A DNA stretch of 64,000 nucleotides from Cycas panzhihuaensis. Its lineage: Eukaryota > Cycadophyta. The DNA is taken from the NCBI GenBank assembly GCA_023213395.1, contig CM041465.1, positions 217,255,741 to 217,319,740 of the forward strand. The letters run 5' to 3'. Shown here piece after piece: positions 1-12,934 of this stretch (its first letter is position 1; every line of letters starts with the position of its first letter). The notes beneath the pieces were generated by a model. That model did not search any database and was not told the DNA's origin. It worked only from the letters and a program-made list of their open reading frames with translations. Made by a program: the position numbers and the translations under genes.

Positions 1-702
1 GATCAACTATCTCAGAATCTAGATTTCAATATGTCAAAAGTTGAGTTTTGACATGTACATTAACTTTCCCTTCTGCACCATCTATAAAATCTACCAAACA
101 ATTACCCGAAATGCCCTTACAAGGTCCTTTGTGGGGTTGAGTAGGCAAAATCGAAGAAGTGAGAAAACTGCATAGATCTCACTAATCAATGGATGAAATT
201 TGATGAAATTTATCTTAAAATGATCTTAAGACATAAATGTAATAGATCCCTTAATAAAATTTTTAGATGTTCAACATATAATTGAAGGATTTCATTAGGA
301 AAAGTGCTTTAAATCACTAATCCACAAAATTTACCCTTTTTATCACAGCTAAAACTCACTATTTTAGGCTGAATCTGAAGTTTCTCTAGAAGACAAAAAT
401 GATCTTCTAGTAAAGTCAACCTTGCACGCCAAATTTTATCAAATTCTGAGATGGTTGAATTTTTATGAAAATTTGGGCCTTTAATGCTCTCGGAAATTCC
501 GTCGTGAACGGCTTCAAAAACCTGTATTCTTCACCTCTGAATTTCTGCACACATGGACAAAGCATCAACATACAAAATACTATAATTTTATGCTCTCAAA
601 ATGTTAAAAAAAAGGAATGCACTCTCAATACTTCACATTGAAGGTGAAGGAGAGGTAAAATGACTCCATGCAAGTGGAATGGAGTGAATAGATCCCCTTC
701 TA
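1..702 (-). other. leader of a minus-strand LTR retroelement
   Basis: This AT-rich stretch lies downstream, on the minus strand, of a primer-binding site and a short LTR at 703-876. It should therefore be the untranslated leader of a retroelement whose body continues beyond position 1. I see no open frame or protein motif in it. The assignment rests on position only. Confidence 0.45.
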
Positions 703-714
703 GCTCTGATACCA
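703..714 (-). promoter_or_regulatory. primer-binding site (initiator tRNA-Met type)
   Basis: On the minus strand these bases read TGGTATCAGAGC. This is complementary to the 3' end of plant initiator tRNA-Met, the usual primer of Ty1/copia and many gypsy elements. It sits two bases after the end of the LTR at 717-876, the expected place. Confidence 0.7.
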
Positions 715-716
715 CA

Positions 717-876
717 TGTGACTTGCCATTACACCAAAAGCCCACATGTGATTTGGGAAGAGGACTCCTCGGTAAGTGAACCAACCATAGTCTAACACTT
801 ATCCACCAATTTATTTTGCTTAGATCAACCAATAATAAAGATGAGTATTCTACTATTATAAGAGCATTGCCTAACA
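717..876 (-). repeat. short 5' LTR (160 bp), minus strand
   Basis: Read on the minus strand, the segment starts TGTTAGG, ends CACA and is followed after two bases by a tRNA-Met primer site. That is the 5' LTR/primer-site arrangement. At 160 bp it is short and would fit a TRIM-like or short-LTR element. The partner LTR is outside the window, so neither the target duplication nor the outer boundary can be confirmed. Confidence 0.5.
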
Positions 877-3499
877 TTTCTCAATTTTATCATGGACCTA
901 TCATCATTTATTCTGACTCTTAAATTGTAGTTTACCAGTTAGTTAGGCTATATCAAGCCCATTCTTTATAACTCCTTTCCCTTTGCCATCGGGCTTTATC
1001 ATTGATATCTTTGCTCTCTTCGGTTATTATCCAATTTGTTCCCTAGTTTTCTAATATTAAAGCTAATGCACTAGTATCTTTTATCTTGGATGATTATTTT
1101 AGCTAACTTTCATCTCTTGTTAGGGGCATCTTACTCTAAAATGAGTAAAAACTGTCACTCCAAAATAAGTATAAACTATTAATCCATAATGAGTATAAAC
1201 TATCACTCTGTAAAGAATATAAACTATAGATTTTCAAGATAAAAGTTTGAGTAATATGAAGGTTAAGATGATATTCTTAAAGATGAAATGAAGTGTTAGA
1301 AAGGATAGAACCACATGAGAATTATGGGCTGAGGAGGATCTTAGTAGGGGGAAAGTCCTTAAGAGTTTCTTACCTCTAAGAGGAGCCAATGAGGAATCCT
1401 ATATACTCAAGAAACTAGTTGTTTATTGGGTGAAATTAGTTTTTCATTCTATAAACATGTTTTTCTTAAGATATATTATATGAATATGGATTTTGGTCTA
1501 TCTTCATATAATCTATTATGAGTATAATGTGAATTATGTAAATTTTATATTATTCCATCTTATATTTTTATATATGTATTACCATTTGCTTTTCAAGTGG
1601 ATTTATGTTTATAATAATAGAATTATTAATCTTTTCTACCTACTCCCTTTTATCTTTTTATCTATTTTCTTTCCTTCATTATTCTTTATGATTTTTCTCC
1701 TTTAAAACCCCTTTGTACTTTAAACTAAGTATAAACTATTGTGTACATATTAATCAAAAAATTCTAAAAAAAAATAATAAAATGACAAGAGACAAAAAAA
1801 TAAAAGGAAAAACTATTGTATGCTTCCATGGACTTTCATACTAGTGAATGTATATCATATTCAATTTATAAAAGAGGGATAAAAGGGTGGAATGAGTTTA
1901 GAATCAATCATCTAATCACAATTATTACACAAAATATAATAGAAATGATTAACATATGCATATATATGCATGGGATATAATACAAATACGGTACATATAT
2001 CACTATGTGACTCATGATATAACATTCAAGGCTCATAAAATCCCTCATATCTCCCTCCTATCTCCTCTTTATATATAAAATATGCTCATCTCTGTGAGCT
2101 TTGGTGATATGTCCCTTGTACTTCTGGCTTGATTCTCTCCTCTCTATCTAGAGTCTGCTTATGTGTCAACTCTCTACATGGTGGAAGATGCCTCCCCTAC
2201 TAAAGTATGGTGCTCTCAGATAGAGTAACTCATCCCTTGGCCTATGCCAATGTCATTCTCTGTAGATGATGTCTCTCATTCTCTATTGCCTTGAGCTTTG
2301 ACTTCTGAAGTCTCACCTCCATTTGTATGTCCTAAATTATATCTCAAGCCTATAGCACATGGCTAAAATACTTGATTTGATGTCTTAATAGTGTATAGTC
2401 AATGATGTTCCATGCTAGGGTTTCCTCTAGCATAGATTCATAGGGAAGATCAAGTTAAGCATCTTCCATACCTTTGAAAAAGTCAGTCTCTTCTCACCTA
2501 TCCATGAAAAACATATCAATCATGATCAATCTTCTATACAAATGGTAGATAATTCAAAGGAAAATAATCAAACATATTCAAAACATAAACTAATTGGTAT
2601 ACCTACTAATTGTCCTCCTCCCGTTAGCTCTACTGCCATCTTCTCTCCTAGTTGTGTGACTACTCTCCCTGATGCTCTTGGGAAGCCTCTTGAGGAGGCT
2701 CCCCCTATCCTCCTCTTCTCCTATCATCTCCCCTCCCCTACCCATCTATTAAACCTAACTCCATGCTTTGTATAGAGCCTCCTCTATCTTCACCTTGTGT
2801 TATACCAATTGCCTGGAACACATCCCTACCTCCTCTCCCACCTTTATTGGTTGATAACTCACCCCTCTATCCTCTCCCCCCTTGAGCAACTAGATGTTGT
2901 CCTCCATCTCCTCCTCCCCTACCTCCTCTCCTTTTCCCTCTCCCTCTCCTTTCACCAATAATAGGAGCCTCTTCTGCTGTTACTCTCTCAACTGCATCAA
3001 CCTTATCATTGCTCCATATCGACATCCTCTCATATGGATCCTTTATTAGCTGCATCTTAGTCATATGGCTTAGTAGAAGACTATGTGTGTTCCTTGCCAC
3101 TATAACTATTATATTATGAATTTAAGCCCTTATATGCCACTTGTTCATTCCTGGATCCATAATGGTAAGCTCTCCTAATGCTCCACTTGGTCTCATCAAC
3201 ATGATGTTGTTGTCTAGCCAACACATCAAAACTAAACCGTAGGAAAAACCTCCCCTACCCTGCCTCTTGATCCTGGATAATTGAAGGCATATACTATCTG
3301 CTATGTATTGCCCCTAGTTCATCTTGATACCCTACTTGCATCTCCTAATCATTCCCACCCATTATGTTGGGACCCCCATGAAGTTTTGGGTTATAGTAAT
3401 CTTGAAAATAGTGATGAGGGCAATGATCTTTTGTATTATAGGAACCCCTCTACTGTCCTCATTGCCTTAATGTATATCCTATGAGGACCAAATTGATTA
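877..3499. other. decayed AT-rich intergenic DNA
   Basis: No convincing gene is visible. The stretch holds a small 24-bp tandem repeat at 1,141-1,229 and a C/T-rich section around 2,050-2,950. The reverse strand of that section gives short glycine/arginine-rich open frames (about 2,867-3,100) that look like composition artefacts. Confidence 0.5.
1141..1229. repeat. 24-bp tandem repeat, about 3.7 copies
   Basis: Units begin at 1141, 1165, 1189 and 1213. They share the core AGTATAAACTAT with a few substitutions. The core recurs once alone near 1,726. Confidence 0.75.
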
Positions 3500-3840
3500 G
3501 TAAAGCTAGTTAGATACTAGCTATAGGCCTCCTGCGACTCATCATTAATTACTCTATTTAGTCTGATCCTCTCCCTGTGCCAACTAAGCCCTAAGATCCT
3601 CCCAATATCCCTAGGAGTAATCTAGATGTCTCATATGGCTTGCACTTTGAATATGTTTCTCTTTGGGATCTAATAATTAATGAAATCATGAATGATTTCA
3701 TACTCCATCACCAACTAGGTCGATCCACTCACCCAAGACAATCTGCATGCCCTTAGTTGGGCCCAATCTTCATAAGTTAGTTGACTAATTAACTCCTCGA
3801 TCACTAATCCTTCATTTCCCCTCATATTTACCCTCTTTAG
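3500..3840 (-). pseudogene. degraded open frame, unknown product
   Basis: One minus-strand frame reads as protein-like sequence from 3,840 down to about 3,500. It includes the segments LTYEDWAQLRACRLSW and ITPRDIGRILGLSWHRERI, interrupted by TAG/TGA codons of the kind made by C-to-T change in CAG/CGA codons. The predicted residues look like a folded domain rather than low complexity, and the frame holds for about 100 codons. I do not recognise the family. A transposon-encoded protein is the likeliest source given the surroundings, but that is inference. Confidence 0.35.
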
Positions 3841-4452
3841 AGACTACATCATAGTAAAAACATCTCTAATTTTGGCTTTCCAAAGAACTCTTATTTTTTA
3901 ATTTTAAATTTTAAAGTAAAAAATATGATAATACAGTGAAAAATGTGACAACATAGTAAAAAATATGATCTTTCAAATTTTGTGCTAAACTATAAAGTAG
4001 TAATTTTGAGAACTTTATTATATTTTCAATTTTATTACTATGTTTTCACTCTATATTATTGCGTTTTGATAAAAAAATCTTAATTTTTAAAAAAATTACA
4101 AGAGATACTTACTAAATATCAGGCTCCCTATTGCATCATCTCTATCCTCACCTCCTATAGCTGATCTCTTGTCAAAGTGGCTTCAAATCGTCTCCAAAAT
4201 CAAATGGTAAAGGCTCTCTAGATCGTCGTTTATCTAACTCCCTCATATGAAAATAAAATGAAATATATCTATTTTTCTTATAAAAAGGGAGGGGCCCTTT
4301 CCCTTACTTTATAGACAAAATGTTTTCTTTCATCATTTTTATTTATCTAGGTTAATATTATTGTCTCTTAATAATTATTCTTGGATAATTTTTTATGAAA
4401 TAAAAAAATGATACATTCTCAATCAATTAGGATTATTGTTTGCCTTAATCCA

Positions 4453-4781
4453 TTTACCTTTCAATGAGCATTTTGAAGGCCTAAATATGGTAGTTTCTTC
4501 TTATTTAATACTCATTTAAATCCTTATTTTAGTCCTCAAAGTACTTTGAATCCTTTTACATGTTAAAGAGATTAAATCATGATAGTTTAATGCTTTGAAC
4601 CTTCTTACCTATTAAAGAGCTTAAACTATGATTGTGTAAATCTCTGAACCCTATTTACCTATTAATGAGCTTAAACTACGATGGAAGGCTTTGAAAAGTC
4701 ACCTACTAATGAGCTGAAACTATGGTAGTCTAAGGGTACAAAAAGTCACCTATTAATAAGTCCAAAAAACTATGATAGTCT
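4453..4781. repeat. degenerate 47-51 bp tandem repeat, 5-6 units
   Basis: Successive units share the order: a CTTTGAA-like start, ACCTATTAA(A/T)GAGC, then TAAACTATGATAGT. Unit starts are near 4,453, 4,542, 4,593, 4,642, 4,689 and 4,735, with substitutions and small indels between units. No coding potential is seen. Confidence 0.7.
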
Positions 4782-7265
4782 ATTTTTTATGTTCTGGCAA
4801 AAGGACATTTCCTTCAAAATGTGGTTAACATAATATAAACTATGACCATGTAAGTTTTTTAAGCCCTATGAAGTTTATGGACATTTAATATTATTTTTAA
4901 TTTTGTGAGTGTAAGCCCTATCTATTTGATAGGCATTTTGGTAGTGCCATTTAGCTTATTGTTTTAGAGAAATCAAGGTTTGTTTAGTTTGATTCCAGTA
5001 CCTTTTGTAGACTAATTTTCTGCCATTTGTATACTTTATCCGGATCCTTAACTTTTTTGAGAAAAACCTTTATCATGATCACTGTCACCTTTCACCATCC
5101 TACTCCTCTTTTGAAGTAGGAGATTTAGGTGCCAAGGGGACAAAATTTTCACCAAAACATGACCCTCAATTGATGTTCATATTCATTAACAAGTTTCTTG
5201 CTTTGATTATATTTTGACTTGATTATTTGAGGCTTGTTCTATGTTGTTTAGGTCATGTTTTGGTGAAATGTGATATTGATGTTGTGGATGATTTATGCTA
5301 GATGATGATTATTATATTATTATATTTTTATTTGCTGATGAGTAAAAACTATAGGGATAAAATCTCGTCTTTATGATCATTTTAACTCACTTTTCCCTTT
5401 AAAATATTTTCTTATTTCATTCTTTTCTCTTGATTTTATCTTTAAATTATCTCTTTTTCATGATTTCTAGGCTTGTGCTTAAGTTTTTATCGCTTTGGGG
5501 TTTCTCTTTTATATTGACTAAGTCATTTATACTTAAATTTTTTCAATAAAATTTTATTTTTGAATTTTCAATGATCAAATTTTGTCTCTTGATTTATTGC
5601 ATTTTTGGTTCTGCAAAAAATGTGATCGATTATATTTTATTAATAAAGTCACATTTTTCGTTGTTAATAAAATATGACCCATCATATTTTGACTATCATA
5701 CACACAAATATTTTTAATTGACATACCAGTTTTGTATGCTGCTAGCTAGATTCAATGTAAACATACTCTATTTATGCCTAAAACCCTAAGAACCCTAAAG
5801 AACACTTTCATTTAAATGTTGTGAGTTTTGATGATAGGATTTTAAGAGTGAATTCCTGAGAAATTGAGATATTTCTTTGTGATTTTGATACCCATCTTTG
5901 AGAGAAAGAAAGAGAAGTTAAGAGAAAAGATTTGGAGCTCTGATTGCTACTTATGTTTTTTTTGAATCTATCTTATTGCAACATTTTGTGACCAAATATA
6001 CCTCTCTCTTTCTTTTAATTTTTGAAATTTCTTCATCTTTATTTTCTTTGGGAAACCTTGACTAAAAGATTAACCCTTTATGGGAAATCAAAGGAGTACT
6101 CTATTATGTAGAGAGATCTACCTCTTCACCATCAAATATAGCTACTCTCTCCCACTCTCCTCATCTTTCCAAGTGTCCTAAGAGATCTTAGTCTCATTTT
6201 TTCTCTTTTCTTGGATGTTGTTAACCTTGTTCTTCTCTGTTCTCCTCATCTTTTCTACTTGTTTTAAAGAAAAAATTGAGAAAGATTGATTATATCAAAG
6301 GGAGATAGTTATTATGAGGTAATAATCCATCATTAAAGAGATTGTCTAAACTTTTTTAAAAATTTCAATATTGTGTTCAATATGTATATATGAATGATAA
6401 AACATTGTAGTAAATAAACTTTGCATGAGGTTCAAGATTCCCATGGTGTATAGAAGCTCCATGAATGATAGAATCTCTTTGTGATTTCTTTATAATTGTA
6501 TCAATAAATTACTAGTTTCATGTGAGTTTTATAGGTTGCAAGTTATTTTTAGTAACTAAAATCATATTTGAAATCTCTCATGTCTATTGAAATCATTCTT
6601 AAAGTTGAAAATAACATGTGCATGAAATGAAGAGTTTTACATAAGCATAACATGTTATTTTAGCTCTTATCAAGTTGCATACAAAGTTGCATATTATAAC
6701 ATTTACATTTCATACTTGTTACTTTTTATCTTTGAAAAGAAGTATGCTTTTCTTTAGGAGATAGTATCTTCTTTCATTTTGGTATTATTTGATTTAAAAA
6801 GAAAAAGAAAAGAAATGTTATGCATGGTTTACTTTCTTATATTAGTTTGAAAAGGTTATTAGATCTTGTTGTTTTATTGTTCTTTATTTTGCATTCTTAA
6901 AGAAAACATCAAACTTTCCATTAATTAACCCTTTTCTTTATTATATAGTAAACCCAAAAAGTTGAAATAATATAAGGAAAGGAGTCCCTAGGAAGAATAC
7001 AAAAAAGGTTGTTAGCGTACTTCTGAACTTAGAACTCCTCGACTTATTCATGTAGGCTTATGGATTCTAGTACACATTTTTACATCCCAGATCTTCATTG
7101 TCACATACATATTCAAACCAAATGAAACTAACCAATATAGACTCCTTCTTAGGAGTTGGCAAAGGTGGTCCTTAGGTTTCCATATATTTCTTTATCTCTT
7201 GATCTAGACTTGAATAGAGGAAACATAATGTCATTAAGAGATACTTAGTATAGGCCTAACCGAAG
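4782..7265. other. AT-rich DNA, no feature recognised
   Basis: Both strands are dense in stop codons. I see no LTR boundary, primer site, conserved domain or tandem array here. Confidence 0.5.
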
Positions 7266-7353
7266 TATGCCAAATATTTATTATGATGTAATAAGCCAAT
7301 AGGTGTAAGTCAATGTATTATTTAAGACACTTATGATCTATAAATATACATCA
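7266..7353 (+). repeat. copia LTR fragment (pair of 20,736-20,823)
   Basis: This 88-bp stretch aligns with 20,736-20,823 at roughly 80 percent by eye. Both contain a TTATTATGATGTAA-like string and then a GACACTTATGAT core. The right-hand copy lies just inside a copia 3' LTR starting at 20,680, so this is probably a remnant of the same LTR family, possibly the 5' LTR of the same element before G1 was inserted between them. Confidence 0.5.
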
Positions 7354-9631
7354 AAGTCCATTATATTATAACATTTTAGATTTGTAAAAATGTGATAATA
7401 AACCAACCACAAGTAGATACATAGAGCGGTAGGAGATGCATAAGTAGACATATGTTAGATATATTGTTCAATTGTTGGTGGCCAATTCATACTTGCTTAC
7501 CCTTTGAGGATCGACACATCTAAAAAATAGAAGAATAACACCCATATGTATAAATAATTACGTGTAGATCTTGGAGCCTTATGTTTTCTATTTTATAGGG
7601 ATTGTATGGTCTATGAAGGTGTGTAGATAAGTAGAGGGTATTATTTTCATTTGTGCAAGCACTGGTATCTCCTATTTCAAATTTATAGCCCCTGGTTACT
7701 CCCTTGCTTATTATTTTTATCTGTTTGAGTCTATTAAAGGTGTCAGATCTAATTATTGAGAGTGCCACTAAGTTTATAGATGAATTGAGAAGCATAACCA
7801 CCTATGGAGTGAATGGTTATAGTCCTCATGTGGAGTAGATGTAGCAAGAGAGCATATTTACAAGTAGCTATTTATTATAAAGGAGTGATGCCTTTTTGTA
7901 AACTCTCAGATTGGGTTACACATATACAGAGCTTGCATGGTACCAGCCAAAGCTCATATCCATTGAGACAATAATTTAAGTGTGTTCACTAAACACAATA
8001 ATTATAGGTTGTTGTACTTATAAATAATAAGTTGTTACATGATGATTGCAGACCACAATGTTTCCATAGCATTTTTATGGATGAAATATGAAAGATAAGG
8101 TATTATTTTTAATTGCCTGATGATCACATTTGATTTATTTATTGTCATTGAAATATTTCAATTATTATTTTTAACTGAATCATTGGAGACACTTTTAATT
8201 TATTTATTGCTGGTTGATTCACTCATTAATATTTGACATCACCCATGTGTAATATCTATGTGATAAATTACCATAGGTGATATTAAGTTACTCACTTTGA
8301 TTATTAATCTACTTGTTGATAATATTCATTGCTAACATATGTTTGATCTGTGTGAAGTCACTTGTGTATATTCGACAACCATGTATATAAATCTATTTAC
8401 TGCGTATAATTTCAATCAACCATTTGAAATATTAGCCACTTGAATATGTATAAATCATAGATTTATTTGGCTATTGATATTTAATCATTTGAATGGAGAT
8501 CACCATTTATGATCACGTGATATACTAAATCACATCCATCACCATTAAGATATATTATATTGCCTTTTTCTTATATATTAAAATCACCCATATGATATAT
8601 CAATGATATAATTATTTGATATATTGATATATTTCAAGTGATTTTCATTTATATAAAGTTACCAATGTTATAATATCATTGTGCATTGATTTTGCCTTTA
8701 ATATATTTTGATATTGTATTGCCATATTGTAATTTTATTCAAGCCCTTTATTAATAAAGTCACCATTGAGGTGATACAATTTGGTGTTTTATTTCAAGTA
8801 GGTGGATTTATATAAAGTTTATTTTAAATATTTGATAGTGATTCAATGGCAATATAAGGCAACGTTTGAATGGCAAAGTGAATGATTATTTGACGATGTG
8901 AAGCTCTCATTGTATGTGGTTACATGGCAGAGTTTGTTGGGTGATTATTATTAATAACAGTGTTGTTCACTGATTATTAAAGAGGGAGTGGTATGGGGAC
9001 ACTGAGTTATAGGGCAAGTAAACTTTATTGAGTGGTTATAGATTATTGCACATAATATTAAAAATTATAGTCTATTCATTATAAAGTGATGTGTTTTATT
9101 CACTTATATCAAAAGTTTTTACATCATGTGTACATAGTGAAGTGGTTCACAATCGTAGTTTTTTTGGCTTGTTTGTATAAGTGTCTATTAGTTTGTGGTA
9201 GATCATTATACTTTGGGTGGTTGAACTGATGTTAGTATGGGGTTTATTACCTATTGGATACTAGTTTAACTTGTGTGTATATTTGAACAAGTCTAATGTA
9301 GAACTGATAGTATGATTGTATAAAATTAAAGTGTGAATGGAAAGGACTATGATGAGAAGCCTTAAAATTAGTTCTACCTTTGTCATAGTATGAAATAGGA
9401 GTTAGATGTCCTGAGTACCCCATAAGGCTATATTGTAGGTGAAGAATGGTATCATGATGGTGATGAGGAGGTGTTTAGTGCATTAAAAGGTTTTGTCTCC
9501 TATGTTTTTGGTAAAAGTTATTGTGATAACTATTTAATAGGGACATGTTGAGGCTATTTATGGTATATCCTCTATTGTATTGGGCTAGTTAGAAACCTTC
9601 CATTGGTCATTTGATGTACATTAGAGTGCAC
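7354..9631. other. AT-rich DNA left of G1, nothing recognised
   Basis: It may be the decayed interior of the old copia element whose 3' end lies at 20,230-21,189, because both sides of G1 carry related LTR sequence. I could not find a domain to prove it. The five bases 9,632-9,636 are the left copy of the G1 target duplication (ACATC). Confidence 0.4.
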
Positions 9632-9636
9632 ACATC

Positions 9637-12192
9637 TGAAACGCTCTCCACGGGGCAATGATCCAACGCCTAGCGGGAAGGGTATAAAACCGAAGGCTAA
9701 ACAGGCTAAAGAACGAAGATCATACCTCGCGGGACGTCCGTGCCGGCGGGCCTTGAGTGCAGGACTGCAAGGTGCCTGGTTGCTTCTAGGTAGCCGTGCA
9801 AGGCGAGACCCTCCTACCCTTCGGATGGCCGGGAAGGGGAAAAGGAAACTTCATACGCCGCTACTTCTCAAGGCAATGAGAAAGCGGCGAAGGGTAACCA
9901 ACCAAAGCGTGTCGCAGTAAGATATATGCAAGAGCGGCTAAGGAGGGATCGGTCAAAGGATCTCAAATACCATAGTGTGTGGTGTAGCAAAGAAAGCGCA
10001 CGTAAAGCAAATGTAAAGCAAAAAGCAAGTACAAAATAAATAGTTATTTCTTTTCCTTTTCTTATATTTCTCTAACTACCAAAGCAAGCGTAGAAAGCGT
10101 AAGAGCGAGAAAAAGGAGTATGAAGGGTGAGCGGAGAATACGGATCCGGCGGTTGAGACGCAGTGTCCGTCACGGTTGCGCTTCCTCCCGCCGTCCTCCC
10201 CGTATGCGGCGTCGGTTTGAAGCGGTGATGGGGATCACTTACCTCCCGAAAGCCAATAAACACTAACTAACCTGAAACGATAGAAAATAAAGCTCAAAGC
10301 GACATAAACAAAAGGGAGAACGTACCAAACAAGCGTCGGCCAAGAATGGGTCGACCTATGCGCCTTTGTTCGAACGCCTCCCGCAAGCAAATAAGCGAGA
10401 ATACCTTCCTCTCGAAAGAGGGCTACGAGATACAAAAGATATATGTATATATGTTGCAAGTAAAGCAAACTAAGCTAAAAGGACATAGTTAAGCACTATC
10501 ATGCAATAAAAGAAACAACGTCATATGACAGGCATGCCAGGGTCATACACCACAAACGCACCCCGAATGGGGTTGAGTATAGCCTCGGGATGGCTAACTC
10601 ACCCACGAGAGGTCTCCACAGAATGTAAGGGAAATGATGCTAGCATGCAACAAGAAGGATCATGGAGCAACGGGTAGCATAAGCCAAAGTAAGCACTCAA
10701 CCGATTCTCCAAAGCCTCTAGCCCAATTTATTAAGCAAAAGCGGGAGATAAAGGGGGAGAGGAAAAAGGGACGGAACCCTTGGGGAGTAGGACGGCAATG
10801 GGGGACGGAACCCCGCCTATCTCCCTCAAACCCTCGTGTAACCCTTTATGCCGGTTTGCCCAAGAAATGGCGAAAGAGAAGGATGGGAGAAGAAGGATGA
10901 GTGGAAGAAAAATGGGAAACTAAGCCTATCCTTGGGTAACACTCTAATAGGCCACAAATACTATGGTTCCTTGCATCAAATGGCTAAGGGGAAACCAAGA
11001 GAATACATATACAAAAGGAAGCAAAGAGTTGCAAGTAAAATAATACAAAAAAGCAAGCAAAAACACCAAAGAAATGACACCAAATACCTCAAATGATGAA
11101 GGAGGAGTGCATGTGAGCACTTGGCAACTTGGAGCAACGGTCCAAGAGATGCCTATGAAGCAATGTAGCATGTCCCTTGCAAGAGAGAGGAGTGGTGGAG
11201 CCTCATGCAAGAAAGTGAGCTAGAAATGGTTCCTTGCAATGGTTTTCTTAGTGTAAAATCCTCTTGGAGGCCTTCAATATGTGTGAGGAGGAAGAGTGCT
11301 TGTATTGGAGCTCCGTAGGGGCAAAGAACGACCTGTATCTCCAAATATAGCACCCTTGGTGCCTCTGTCCCACACAATTGAAAGGTGTCTCTTGTTCTTG
11401 TTTGTTTGTCTTGTCTTTTGTGAAGAAAACTTGAGAGGAGAGTCTAGTAGAGAGTAGAAAAATTCATTCAATAATGAGGCAAATGAGTGAAAAAAGCGCT
11501 TATGTCTCGAGTGAAGCAAGTGAACGTTGGGGGGCCTCGGGCGCCTCCAACTGGTTGAGCCTGTGGCGATTCGCGAAAAATCGCGGCAGCATCGCGTGTT
11601 TCTTTTTTAAATTTTAACGATGCGTCTGCGATAAACTTAGCGGTATCGCTAAGTTTATGATGCACTTGACCGGTACCGAACTCCATGATGCAGCTTAATT
11701 TATGATGCAGAACCGAAACAAAAAACAGAAAATTAAAGTAAGAAATCGGTCTTTAAGGTAAAATCATAAGTTAAACTCAAAATACATTAGTCAAGAGGTT
11801 TTAGGTCATGGGCATGTGCTCAAGCGGTGCAAAAGACCTAACTAAGGGTTAAACCAAAGCTTAGAAAGGGTTTGCAACATAAGCGGCACGCGGTAACACG
11901 CATAAACAGGCTGGAAAAAGCATCCCGAAAGACCATGGAGACGTCGTGGGTGGTTGTACGCCATACGGGGTGTCGCATTCGCTGATGAATGCCCCCGATG
12001 TGAGTCGTCATAGGCTAAAAGGTGCCGTTAGGCACATGCATAATGAACAAGCAATCAAACAGGTGCATATGGACAGGCACATGTCAATCAAACCATTCCC
12101 ACCATCGCAACGATCATAAGTAAGCAAAGTAAAGGCATATACCGCACAAACCCGTGTCGATGTGTCGAAGTCCATTCCCGATGGCCGAAACA
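9637..12192 (-). repeat. G1 3' LTR (left copy, 2,556 bp)
   Basis: It pairs with 17,168-19,709. It begins TG and ends CA in plus orientation, and abuts target-duplication base 9,636. Short open frames inside it (for example near 10,634-11,096 and 12,200-12,583) recur only as broken equivalents in the other copy and are not treated as genes. It carries a short palindrome at 11,632-11,657. Confidence 0.92.
11632..11657. repeat. palindrome inside the G1 3' LTR
   Basis: Ten-base arms TAAACTTAGC and GCTAAGTTTA flank a six-base centre. The equivalent site in the other LTR (19,137-19,165) keeps the arms, extended to twelve bases, although the centre differs. The stem has therefore been conserved better than the loop. 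Confidence 0.75.
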
Positions 12193-12202
12193 TCGCCCCT
12201 TA
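12193..12202 (-). promoter_or_regulatory. G1 polypurine tract
   Basis: On the minus strand the bases just before the 3' LTR read AAGGGGCGA. This is purine-rich with one pyrimidine and lies where plus-strand priming starts in LTR elements. Confidence 0.6.
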
Positions 12203-12934
12203 GCGTGAGCCTCCTTGCCGAGGCGTAATGTGATGGCGAATCTCACAACCAAGAAACATGAGTAGCACATGCATATATATATAAACAATAAAGAGCAAGA
12301 CGTGGTCCAAGGGTGCGAGGCAAGTGTCGTGGCGAACGCGTGGACAAGGGCGGCGGAGACGAGGACAACGTGAGGGGCACGCCGCGTCGTCTAAACATCG
12401 AGCGGAACCAAGTAAGCAAGAAGAAGCGGATGCCCTGCTACTAAGGTGCAATATGAAGTAGCAGCGGGGCATCCAAAGCAGGCAAGCGCATCTAACTAAC
12501 CAAAGAACTAGAGACTTGGGCACGGGCTGGCCAGACAAGCCTCCACATGAAATGGTGTGTATCATGTATGATAGAGGTAGCATGTATGATTTATTTTGTA
12601 AATGAATATTTTGTATGCTGTAAATATATTGTGTGTATATATTTTATTGTAATATGCATGTGTTTCCTTCCATGTATGGCCGTATGTCTAACAGGAGCAC
12701 ACACATCCACCGTGAGCAGAGGTGATCGAGAGGTGTGAGGTTAGAAGATAAGGCGACACGCACGTCCACAGGGGAGCATAGCGGAATATGCGAAGGAAAC
12801 AACAAGCACGGGAGGGGGAGCAACGATCCTCCCCAGCGTCGTCCCAGTTGGGGGATGCCCAAGTAGGAGGACAAAGGTTCCCAAGAGCGCACGGGAACGC
12901 GGGTTCCGCGGGAGGAACTGGAAGAAGAAACAAT
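12203..12934 (-). other. G1 3' non-coding interior
   Basis: This part between minisatellite and purine tract has no recognised domain. It alternates GC-rich segments with an AT-rich patch at 12,545-12,680. Overlapping open frames at 12,644-12,989 in several registers have no family resemblance and look accidental. In an autonomous relative, reverse transcriptase, RNase H and integrase would occupy this position. Confidence 0.5.

Noticed and set aside
2542-3100. Open frames rich in Pro/Ser on plus and Gly/Arg on minus strand
   Set aside because: They are produced by a C/T-rich stretch and have no domain; they may be part of the decayed region ending at 3,840, but the frame does not hold.
10072-12583. 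Many short open frames within the left G1 LTR, some partly repeated in the right LTR
   Set aside because: They are broken by indels between the two LTR copies, overlap each other on both strands and show no protein family; they are chance frames in GC-rich LTR DNA.
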